Below, one piece after another: positions 28,805 through 37,500 of a stretch of 64,000 nucleotides of DNA. The stretch spans positions 248,001 to 312,000 of the forward strand of contig CBDDBK010000004.1 in assembly GCA_965225715.1 (NCBI GenBank), given 5' to 3'. The notes under the pieces are model-generated. The model was not told the origin of the DNA, made no database searches, and was given only the letters and a program-made list of their open reading frames with translations. This DNA comes from CBDDBK01 sp965225715 (lineage in GTDB: Bacteria; Bacteroidota; Bacteroidia; Cytophagales; Flammeovirgaceae). A program made the position numbers and the translations under genes. Each line of letters starts with the position of its first letter. Position 1 is the stretch's first letter.

Positions 28805-30115
28805 TTAATAAACATATTTTGTTTTTTTGATAAGATTTAAAATAAAAAATCCCGCAAAGAAAAATATAGCTAGCAGTAAAATAGAAATCCGCATAGAGCC
28901 TGTCAACTCTATAACCAATCCTGAAATAAATGTTCCTAAAACAATAGCTACCTTTTCGGTGATATCATAAAAACTGAAATAAGTTGTATTATCTTTAGTA
29001 TCATCAGGTATTAATTTAGAATAGGTAGACCTTGATAAGGATTGAATAGCTCCTAAAATCATACCTAAAAAACCACCTAAAGCATAAAACTGGTAATCTA
29101 TATAAACACTTTTTGCTTCTAACATATAAGCACTTATAGTAATTAATCCCCAGCCCAAAATAATAATTTTTAATGTTTTTATATTTCCAATTTTTTCAGA
29201 AAGTCTTGAAAATAAATAAGATCCCAAAATAGCAATAAATTGAATCAATAAAATAGTAATGATAAGTTTTTCGGTTGTTAATTTTAATTCTACGCTTCCA
29301 AAAAGACTTGCTATTAATATAATTGTTTGAACACCAATGCTATATAAAAAAAAAGAACTTAAAAATAGTTTTAAAGTCTTTTGATTTTTAAGTTCTCTCA
29401 AAACTATTAACAGTTCTTTAAATCCTTTTGAAATAACATTCTTTTTTATTTTTTTTTCTGAAATAGTGTTAGGCAAATAGTTAAAAGTATATTGGGCAAA
29501 ACCTATCCACCAAAGCCCAACCATTAAAAATGAGATTCGGGCAGGTAAGGTAGTATCTATAATTCCAAACCATTCTTGTTTTAATTGGATGATCAAATTG
29601 ATAACCAGTAAAATAATTGATCCTATATAGCCCAACATAAAACCTTTGGCACTGACTCTATCATGATCTTTGCGATAAGCTACTTCAGTTAAATAAGCAT
29701 TATAAAAAACCAAACTTCCCCAAAATCCTATACTTGCCAAAATAGTGAAAACAATACCTATCCAAAGGGTAGATTCTCCTTTAAAAAAAAATAAAGCCAT
29801 AACAGAGAATGAACCCAAGGTGCAAAAAAACTGCATGAACCTTTTTTTATTTCCTGTATAATCAGCAATACCCGATAAAATTGGTGATAAAAAAACAACT
29901 ATTAAAAATGAAAATGATAAAGCATAGGCATATAAGCCTGTGTTTTCCCATTGAGTACCTAAAAAATAAACCATAGAATTATCTCCCCCTGTAATACTGC
30001 TATAATAGATTGGGAAAATGGCAGTTCCTATAACAAGCGAATAAACTGAATTGGCCCAATCATAAAAAGCCCAAGCGTTAATCAATTTTTTATCACCTTT
30101 TTGTGCTATTTGCAT
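28805..30115 (-). CDS. UMF1-type (Atg22-like) major facilitator transporter
   Basis: A 436-residue integral membrane protein with about 12 predicted helices. The start NAWAFYDWANSVYSLVIGTA and the loops SPILSGIADYTGNKKRFM and GAIQSLSRSTYSKLIP are characteristic of the UMF1/Atg22-like branch, which is widespread in Bacteroidota. The substrate is unknown; the yeast homologue Atg22 exports amino acids from the vacuole. Length and topology are normal. It is a single gene. Confidence 0.9.
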   Translation of the reverse strand: MQIAQKGDKKLINAWAFYDWANSVYSLVIGTAIFPIYYSSITGGDNSMVYFLGTQWENTGLYAYALSFSFLIVVFLSPILSGIADYTGNKKRFMQFFCTLGSFSVMALFFFKGESTLWIGIVFTILASIGFWGSLVFYNAYLTEVAYRKDHDRVSAKGFMLGYIGSIILLVINLIIQLKQEWFGIIDTTLPARISFLMVGLWWIGFAQYTFNYLPNTISEKKIKKNVISKGFKELLIVLRELKNQKTLKLFLSSFFLYSIGVQTIILIASLFGSVELKLTTEKLIITILLIQFIAILGSYLFSRLSEKIGNIKTLKIIILGWGLITISAYMLEAKSVYIDYQFYALGGFLGMILGAIQSLSRSTYSKLIPDDTKDNTTYFSFYDITEKVAIVLGTFISGLVIELTGSMRISILLLAIFFFAGFFILNLIKKTKYVY

Positions 30116-30309
30116 TATCGTATAATTAAGAAGTAAAAAAAATTAAAACACTGAAAATAAATCAGTTAAACTATAGAGGTTATTAATATATTAAAAAAAC
30201 GAATTACTGTAATTTAATATATTTATAAGATTAATGATTTGTAAATGTAAAGATTCTAAATTATTTGTAACTCAAATGGCTGACAAATTAAGGTTCTATA
30301 TGATTTAGA

Positions 30310-30635
30310 GGTGGTGTTGTATAAAATATAATGGCAAATTTTACACATAGCCGTTATTAATATAAAAGAAAGCTAACATCTGGCTTTACGATGATTAGAC
30401 TTCTTTTTAGAAAAAAAACATGTTCTACGAACTAATCGGCTAATTCGATGACGCAAACGACAATTATTACTTTCTATACCTTTTTTTCTTATATCTTTCC
30501 CATCATATTTGGGGCATTTTAGGGTTATTTCTTATCATCATTTTGTCTTATTTGAGTCAAAAAATGAACAAATTTAACTCTAAATATCTCAATATCAAAA
30601 ATATTTTCTTAAATCATATGTTCTACAACAATACC
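30310..30635 (-). pseudogene. Internally deleted IS1-family element (copy c) bordering the TRD array
   Basis: On the minus strand it runs from GGTATTGTTGTAGAACATAT to the end at TATACAACACCACC. It holds a damaged zinc-ribbon region, then NNCRLRHRISRLVRRTCFFS and KKKSNHRKARC, the recognisable C-terminal end of IS1-type transposases. The catalytic centre is deleted. Its end lies directly against the orphan 17-bp spacer at 30637, the distal boundary of the restriction-modification array. No clear target-site duplication was found. Confidence 0.75.
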
Positions 30636-30653
30636 AAGTCTTTTTTTAATAAG

Positions 30654-31601
30654 TTAAACATTTTCAACTAATTGAATTTCTTCTTCAGTCAATCCATATA
30701 ATTCAAAAACCCGTCGGTCGATTTCTTCTTCGTAAATTATACTGTCTTTTCCAGAAACTTTAGTTTTCAATATTTTATCAACCAAATTTTCAAATGGTTT
30801 TTGTTCTAATCGGGAAAGTTGAGGAATGGGAATGTTTTCCACAGCATGCTTGTTATATTGATACCCTTTTTTACCAAGCACAGTACCACTGGAACATTTT
30901 TTATAATAAAAGGTCAAAGTTGAAGATGACATAATCGATAACAAATATTTCAAGTTATTTCCTGTCATAATGAAACTTGTTTTCTCAACTAAAAACTTAT
31001 CTGTTGCATCATACCAAAAATTAGCTCCTTGAGTAGTTTCGGGATAAATTATTTTCTCTTTTTCAAAGTCTTTATAATATGCACAATGTCTTAAATTGTA
31101 AGGGGTCTTACCCTTATCCAAGCGCTTTTTGAGCTGAGGCAAATACTTATCAAGATGTTGTTTAACAATCGGATAATCGTTTATATCAATAGCTGGTATT
31201 TTTTCCTCCTTTTGATTCTTATAGCCGTTATGGGTCATGATAATATATAAATTAGCCCATTTAGCTTCGTACTTTCTGATGTCACGGCCTCTTAAAATAG
31301 GTTTGATCATGTCGGCAGACTTGGGGTCAGCAGCTAGCAATTCATCCCGCTTGGCTTGATTAATGATAAAAGCTTCGTTAAAACCTGTAAGAACACCTCT
31401 ATAAATAGAAATATCCCATTCTTTTAAAGGTATGCCGCGCGTCTCTATTTTTTCTTTGAGGCGCTTTTGAAGAGGCGTTAAAATCAGCCAAGGGTCGTCG
31501 CCCTGCACAGTAATTGTAGACCATTGGTCGGCATAATCATCAATATTAAAATTTTTGCTCTTTTTAACTTGACTTAGATCTAAAGCTGGTATTTTAAGCA
31601 T
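30654..31601 (-). CDS. TRD cassette 1 (alleles B1-C1-D1)
   Basis: A 315-residue ORF that is only the C-terminal target-recognition region (TaqI_C/Eco57I-like) of the upstream type IIG enzyme. It starts MLKIPALDLSQVKKSKNF and ends EIQLVENV. Block B is IYRGVLTGFNEAF, block C begins MTHNGYKNQKEEK (about 31082-31238), and block D begins IYPETTQGANFWYD (about 30831-31047). There is no nuclease or methylase part. It is distal in the array. Block D is the same as in the full-length gene, while C differs. It has an ATG and no stops, so it is either a silent donor or a separately made specificity polypeptide. Confidence 0.85.
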   Translation of the reverse strand: MLKIPALDLSQVKKSKNFNIDDYADQWSTITVQGDDPWLILTPLQKRLKEKIETRGIPLKEWDISIYRGVLTGFNEAFIINQAKRDELLAADPKSADMIKPILRGRDIRKYEAKWANLYIIMTHNGYKNQKEEKIPAIDINDYPIVKQHLDKYLPQLKKRLDKGKTPYNLRHCAYYKDFEKEKIIYPETTQGANFWYDATDKFLVEKTSFIMTGNNLKYLLSIMSSSTLTFYYKKCSSGTVLGKKGYQYNKHAVENIPIPQLSRLEQKPFENLVDKILKTKVSGKDSIIYEEEIDRRVFELYGLTEEEIQLVENV

Positions 31602-31618
31602 AGTCTTTTTTTAATAAG

Positions 31619-32554
31619 TTAAACATTTTCAACTAATTGAATTTCTTCTTCAGTCAATCCATATAATTCAAAAACCCGTCGGTCGATTTCTTCTTCGTAA
31701 ATTATACTGTCTTTTCCAGAAACTTTAGTTTTCAATATTTTATCAACCAGATTTTCAAATGGTTTTTGTTCTAATCGGGAAAGTTGGGGAATGGGAATGT
31801 TTTCCACATATTGTTTTATCCATCTTAAAGCGCCTGTTCCTAAAGTTGCAGCTGTTAAACTCATATAAAAATAAATAACTTTTGAGTTTAAAACAGCCAA
31901 TAAATATTTACTGCCATTGGGTATAAAATAACAAGTTTGATTATATAATATATCGGTGTTATCCCATACAAAATTATTTTTAAGAGTTATCTCTGCCCAA
32001 GCTATTTTCTCTTTTTCAAAGTTTTTATAATATGCACAATGTCTTAAATTGTAAGGGGTCTTACCCTTATCCAAGCGCTTTTTGAGCTGAGGCAAATACT
32101 TATCAAGATGTTCTTTAACAATCGGATAATCGTTTATATCAATAGCTGGTATTTTTTCCTCCTTTTGATTCTTATAGCCGTTATGGGTCATGATAATATA
32201 TAAATTAGCCCATTTAGCTTCGTACTTTCTGATGTCACGGCCTCTTAAAATAGGTTTGATAATGTCGGCAGACTTGGGGTCAGCGGCTAGCAATTCATCC
32301 CGCTTGGCTTGATTAATGATAAAAGCTTCGTTAAAACCTGTAAGAACACCTCTATAAATAGAAATATCCCATTCTTTTAAAGGTATGCCGCGCGTCTCTA
32401 TTTTTTCTTTGAGGCGCTTTTGAAGAGGCGTTAAAATCAGCCAAGGGTCGTCGCCCTGCACAGTAATTGTAGACCATTGGTCGGCATAATCATCAATATT
32501 AAAATTTTTGCTCTTTTTAACTTGACTTAGATCTAAAGCTGGTATTTTAAGCAT
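31619..32554 (-). CDS. TRD cassette 2 (alleles B1-C1-D2)
   Basis: A 311-residue stand-alone target-recognition ORF. Blocks B (IYRGVLTG) and C (MTHNGYKNQ) equal those of cassette 1. Block D is unique in the array: AWAEITLKNNFVWDNTD through TLGTGALRWIKQYVENIPI (about 31795-32005). This third D allele is not in the expressed gene and so is stored only here. Scaffold residues differ slightly from the neighbours (ADIIKP, KEHLDKY, YKNFEKEK). It is intact with its own ATG. Confidence 0.85.
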   Translation of the reverse strand: MLKIPALDLSQVKKSKNFNIDDYADQWSTITVQGDDPWLILTPLQKRLKEKIETRGIPLKEWDISIYRGVLTGFNEAFIINQAKRDELLAADPKSADIIKPILRGRDIRKYEAKWANLYIIMTHNGYKNQKEEKIPAIDINDYPIVKEHLDKYLPQLKKRLDKGKTPYNLRHCAYYKNFEKEKIAWAEITLKNNFVWDNTDILYNQTCYFIPNGSKYLLAVLNSKVIYFYMSLTAATLGTGALRWIKQYVENIPIPQLSRLEQKPFENLVDKILKTKVSGKDSIIYEEEIDRRVFELYGLTEEEIQLVENV

Positions 32555-32571
32555 AGTATTTTTTTAATAAG

Positions 32572-33516
32572 TTAAACATTTTCAACTAATTGAATTTCTT
32601 CTTCAGTCAATCCATATAATTCAAAAACCCGTCGGTCGATTTCTTCTTCGTAAATTATACTGTCTTTTCCAGAAACTTTAGCTTTCAATATTTTATCAAC
32701 CAGATTTTCAAATGGTTTTTGTTCTAATCGGGAAAGTTGAGGAATGGGAAGAGTTTCTAAAAATGCTTTTTTATATCTTACTCCCCTTTCTCCTAATCCT
32801 CCACCAGCATAAAATTTTTTAAAGAAATAATGAGAAGATTTTGAATTTAAAACAGCTAATAAAAACTTAATTGATTCTCCGACCATAAAAAAAGCGGTAG
32901 CTTCAGGAAAATGTTTATCACTGTCTAAATAAAACTGAGGATCTTGGACAATTTCAGAATAAATTATTTTCTCTTTTTCAAAGTCTTTATAATATGCACA
33001 ATGTCTTAAATTGTAAGGGGTCTTACCCTTATCCAAGCGCTTTTTGAGCTGAGGCAAATACTTATCAAGATGTTGTTTAACAATCGGATAATCGTTTATA
33101 TCAATAGCTGGTATTTTTTCCTCCTTTTGATTCTTATAGCCGTTATGGGTCATGATAATATATAAATTAGCCCATTTAGCTTCGTACTTTCTGATGTCAC
33201 GGCCTCTTAAAATAGGTTTGATCATGTCGGCAGACTTGGGGTCAGCAGCTAGCAATTCATCCCGCTTGGCTTGATTGATGATAAAGGCTTCGTTAAAACC
33301 TGTTTTTATCCCATAATTAATAGAAATATCCCATTCTTTTAAAGGTATGCCGCAGGCTTCTATTTTTTCTTTGAGGCGCTTTTGAAGAGGCGTTAAAATC
33401 AGCCAAGGTTCGTCGCCCTGCACAGTAATTGTAGACCATTGGTCGGCATAATCATCAATATTAAAATTTTTGCTCTTTTTAACTTGACTTAGATCTAAAG
33501 CTGGTATTTTAAGCAT
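32572..33516 (-). CDS. TRD cassette 3 (alleles B2-C1-D3)
   Basis: A 314-residue stand-alone target-recognition ORF. Block B is the second allele (INYGIKTGFNEAF), block C the first (MTHNGYKNQ), and block D the third form (IYSEIVQDPQFYLDSDKHF through GGGLGERGVRYKKAFLETL, about 32748-32965). It also has a local change just before B (KIEACGIPL where the others have KIETRGIPL), seen nowhere else in the array. It shares D with cassette 4 and C with cassettes 1 and 2, which no simple duplication order explains. Confidence 0.85.
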   Translation of the reverse strand: MLKIPALDLSQVKKSKNFNIDDYADQWSTITVQGDEPWLILTPLQKRLKEKIEACGIPLKEWDISINYGIKTGFNEAFIINQAKRDELLAADPKSADMIKPILRGRDIRKYEAKWANLYIIMTHNGYKNQKEEKIPAIDINDYPIVKQHLDKYLPQLKKRLDKGKTPYNLRHCAYYKDFEKEKIIYSEIVQDPQFYLDSDKHFPEATAFFMVGESIKFLLAVLNSKSSHYFFKKFYAGGGLGERGVRYKKAFLETLPIPQLSRLEQKPFENLVDKILKAKVSGKDSIIYEEEIDRRVFELYGLTEEEIQLVENV

Positions 33517-33533
33517 AGTCTTTTTTTAATAAG

Positions 33534-34499
33534 TTAAACATTTTCAACTAATTGAATTTCTTCTTCAGTCAATCCATATAATTCAAAAACCCGTCGGTCG
33601 ATTTCTTCTTCGTAAATTATACTGTCTTTTCCAGAAACTTTAGCTTTCAATATTTTATCAACCAAATTTTCAAATGGTTTTTGTTCTAATCGGGAAAGTT
33701 GAGGAATGGGAAGAGTTTCTAAAAATGCTTTTTTATATCTTACTCCCCTTTCTCCTAATCCTCCACCAGCATAAAATTTTTTAAAGAAATAATGAGAAGA
33801 TTTTGAATTTAAAACAGCTAATAAAAACTTAATTGATTCTCCGACCATAAAAAAAGCGGTAGCTTCAGGAAAATGTTTATCACTGTCTAAATAAAACTGA
33901 GGATCTTGGACAATTTCAGAATAAATTATTTTCTCTTTTTCAAAGTCTTTATAATATGCAATTTGATCTTGTGTCTCAAACCATTTATTTCCTGTTTTTT
34001 TTCGACTTTTCTGTCTATTTCCATCAGCATCTATATATGTTTTTCCTAATTGTTCAAGTTTATCACCAAAAGATTTCAAATAATTTTTTACAGCTGGATA
34101 ATTATCAATATCTATTTTCAAAGCTGGGAAAGTTTTTATAATATATAAATTAGCCCATTTAGCTTCGTACTTTCTGATGTCACGGCCTCTTAAAATAGGT
34201 TTGATAATGTCGGCAGACTTGGGGTCAGCAGCTAGCAATTCATCCCGCTTGGCTTGATTGATGATAAAGGCTTCGTTAAAACCTGTTTTTATCCCATAAT
34301 TAATAGAAATATCCCATTCTTTTAAAGGTATGCCGCGCGTCTCTATTTTTTCTTTGAGGCGCTTTTGAAGAGGCGTTAAAATCAGCCAAGGGTCGTCGCC
34401 CTGCACAGTAATTGTAGACCATTGGTCGGCATAATCATCAATATTAAAATTTTTGCTCTTTTTAACTTGACTTAGATCTAAAGCTGGTATTTTAAGCAT
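33534..34499 (-). CDS. TRD cassette 4 (alleles B2-C2-D3)
   Basis: A 321-residue stand-alone target-recognition ORF next to the full-length gene. Block B is INYGIKTG. Block C is the second allele (KTFPALKIDIDNYPAVKNYL through KKTGNKWFETQDQIAYYK, about 33961-34137), identical in form to the full-length gene. Block D is IYSEIVQDPQ, as in cassette 3. Relative to the expressed gene it would change blocks B and D but not C. The first ~30 residues (LSQVKKSKNFNIDDYADQW) match the other cassettes, not the full-length gene. Confidence 0.85.
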   Translation of the reverse strand: MLKIPALDLSQVKKSKNFNIDDYADQWSTITVQGDDPWLILTPLQKRLKEKIETRGIPLKEWDISINYGIKTGFNEAFIINQAKRDELLAADPKSADIIKPILRGRDIRKYEAKWANLYIIKTFPALKIDIDNYPAVKNYLKSFGDKLEQLGKTYIDADGNRQKSRKKTGNKWFETQDQIAYYKDFEKEKIIYSEIVQDPQFYLDSDKHFPEATAFFMVGESIKFLLAVLNSKSSHYFFKKFYAGGGLGERGVRYKKAFLETLPIPQLSRLEQKPFENLVDKILKAKVSGKDSIIYEEEIDRRVFELYGLTEEEIQLVENV

Positions 34500-34516
34500 A
34501 GTCTTTTTTTAATAAG

Positions 34517-37500
34517 TTAAACATTTTCAACTAATTGAATTTCTTCTTCAGTCAATCCATATAATTCAAAAACCCGTCGGTCGATTTCTTCTTCGTAAAT
34601 TATACTGTCTTTTCCAGAAACTTTAGCTTTCAATATTTTATCAACCAGATTTTCAAATGGTTTTTGTTCTAATCGGGAAAGTTGGGGAATGGGAATGTTT
34701 TCCACAGCATGCTTGTTATATTGATACCCTTTTTTACCAAGCACAGTACCACTGGAACATTTTTTATAATAAAAGGTCAAAGTTGAAGATGACATAATCG
34801 ATAACAAATATTTCAAGTTATTTCCTGTCATAATGAAACTTGTTTTCTCAACTAAAAACTTATCTGTTGCATCATACCAAAAATTAGCTCCTTGAGTAGT
34901 TTCGGGATAAATTATTTTCTCTTTTTCAAAGTTTTTATAATATGCAATTTGATCTTGTGTCTCAAACCATTTATTTCCTGTTTTTTTTCGACTTTTCTGT
35001 CTATTTCCATCAGCATCTATATATGTTTTTCCTAATTGTTCAAGTTTATCACCAAAAGATTTCAAATAATTTTTTACAGCTGGATAATTATCAATATCTA
35101 TTTTCAAAGCTGGGAAAGTTTTTATAATATATAAATTAGCCCATTTAGCTTCGTACTTTCTGATGTCACGGCCTCTTAAAATAGGTTTGATAATGTCGGC
35201 AGACTTGGGGTCAGCAGCTAGCAATTCATCCCGCTTGGCTTGATTGATGATAAAGGCTTCGTTAAAACCTGTAAGAACGCCTCTATAAATAGAAATATCC
35301 CATTCTTTTAAAGGTATGCCGCGCGTCTCTATTTTTTCTTTGAGGCGCTTTTGAAGAGGCGTTAAAATCAGCCAAGGTTCGTCGGTTAAATCTTTTAAAA
35401 CAACCCAATCCTTGTCGTAAACGCTAAAATCAAAACGCTTACTTTTTTTAGCCTTAGTTAAATCTAAAGCTGGCAATTCTTTAATTTTTCCGTTTTTATT
35501 TTCACCATCCAGATTCAAAGATTTTTTGTTTTTTTTTATTCCATTACCGTTTTTTTTTTGCCTGCATAGTTCAACTTGTTTTTTGTGTAAAAATAAAATG
35601 GCGGTGTCTACTGTGGCTCTTCCAAAGACATCGCTGCCCATATCAACGAGGGCTAAGGGTTTTTGAGTTATAAAAAATTGGCGCGTTTTTTTTCCATAAC
35701 TTGCTCGCATCCATTTATTAGAAGTAATAAGACCGAGGTAGCCATTGGTCTTTACTAGATCTAAGCCTTTTTCAAAAAAGAGGGTATATATATCGCCTGT
35801 TGGGGTATAGGTTTTAAAGTTTTTTTCTTTGTATAACTTGACCAATTCTTTAGGTAAATTTTGCAATTGGATATAAGGTGGGTTACCGACCACCACATCA
35901 AAACCTATGAAATTGCCTTTTTCATCGAGAACTTCTGGAAATTCAAAACGCCATTCAAAAGCACCTTGATATACTTTTTGTTTAGCGGCATAGCGCTGTT
36001 TATAGAATTCAATTTCTTTATTAAGTTGAACTATCTTCAAAGCCCCTTCTCCGTTATGCATAACGGGACGAAGTGCTTTTTCTAATTCGGCATCTTTAGT
36101 TTTCATGAGAATATAATCGGAGTCTTCGGGATTGTAAGTAGCTTGAAAAAAAGTTCTATGCTCATGAATTTTTTTCCGAATAGTATCCTTAGCCTTTTTA
36201 TCTTCCACAGATTTATACAAATCAACCAATATTTTATAGTCTGCTATTTGTCTGGCAATTTTATTTTTTTGGGCAGGTGTAAAAGTATTACGTTTGTTAT
36301 CAAGGCTAAATTTTGAAAGGATACTATTACCTCTTTTAATATTAATATCAATATTGGGTAAGGTTTCAAGTTGTCCATCATTTTTATAATAAGCGTGTTT
36401 TAAAAGTTCTATCCAAAGGCGTAGACGACAAATGTCCACTGATTTTTGGTTGAGATCTACACCAAAAAGGCAATTTTCTATGAGTTCTTGTTTATGTCGA
36501 AAAAATGTTTTTTGAATAATACCGCTGCTTTGACCTTTTGGGTAATAATGAAAAAGTTCTCCGTTTCGATAGCTGATATGAAGTTCGTCATTTTGAAGAC
36601 TTAAGCCACAGTTAAGGACATTTCCTTCTTGGTCGGTTAATAAGCCAAGTTCATATTTAATCATGATGAGTTCATTGAGGGCAGAAACCAAAAAATGCCC
36701 TGAGCCAACCGATGGGTCACAGACTTTTAGTCCATTAAAAATGACATTAAGTCGGTCAATATCATTTTTTTTAAAAAACCGTTTGCAATGATTTTTAAGA
36801 TCTTCAAAGGTATTTATTTTAGGGTTTTCTGAAATTTTAAACCGTTGTACCAGAGCTGGTCTCAAACTATTTCGACACATATACATGGTAATATAGGCGG
36901 GTGTAAAAAAAGAGCCATCTTGGTAGCCATTGATTTTTTCAAAGAATAGACCTAAAACAGCAGCATTGATAAGAGTCTTAGGGGTTTCCCCTTCACTGAT
37001 TCCTTCGGTGCCATCGGTGGCAAAATCATAAGCATCAAGAAATTGAAACAAATAATCTAACGTATATAACTCACCTTTAAGCCGCTTGCCTTCTCGGTCT
37101 TTTAAAACCGTAGTTTCTGAAATATGTAGACGTTCTTGAGGTAAGGCCGAAACATCAAAACAACTTTTTTCGAGTTCACTTTTTTCGAAAAGAGAGCTAT
37201 TTAAATAAGGTATAAGGGCAAATTTATTTTTATAGCGGCTATGGCGTTCTTCTGGTTTTTTGGCTAAAGCTGAAAAAAACAAAGTATTTAAGCCATCAAA
37301 ATCGGGGATAAAATTATTGGTCAAAAATTGATAATTATCGTGTTCTTTACTTGTTTTATGATAATTAATCAGTTGTGATTCGAGAAGTTTTATAAATAAA
37401 ATTCGGTTGACCCAAGTCAAAGTTAATTCCAAAGCCACTTGAAAACTTGTAGATTCTTTTTCAGATTTATTTTCTTCGAATGGCATTTCTTCTGTAAATT

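Larger units (their letters stand above)
30637..34516 (-). repeat. Tandem array of four target-recognition-domain cassettes with 17-bp spacers
   Basis: Four direct repeats (units of 965, 953, 962 and 983 bp) follow the full-length type IIG gene. Units are joined by the 17-bp spacer AGTCTTTTTTTAATAAG (plus strand; one copy has A for C at the fourth base). A fifth spacer at 30637-30653 lies beyond the last cassette. Scaffold segments are almost identical between units, while three internal blocks come in alternative forms. The mosaic structure is described in the individual entries. Confidence 0.95.

Noticed and set aside
30654..34499. Invertible shufflon at the recognition-domain array
   Set aside because: All five copies are in the same orientation, no short inverted recombination sites are seen, and no invertase or tyrosine recombinase gene lies in the window. 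Homologous recombination fits better.
30637..34516. CRISPR array
   Set aside because: Units are about 960 bp and coding; nowhere in the window do short repeats with unique spacers occur.
33956..35127. Two identical 61-aa plus-strand ORFs (33956-34141 and 34942-35127)
   Set aside because: They are antisense shadows of block C allele 2, present in cassette 4 and the full-length gene. Their identity only reflects the repeat.
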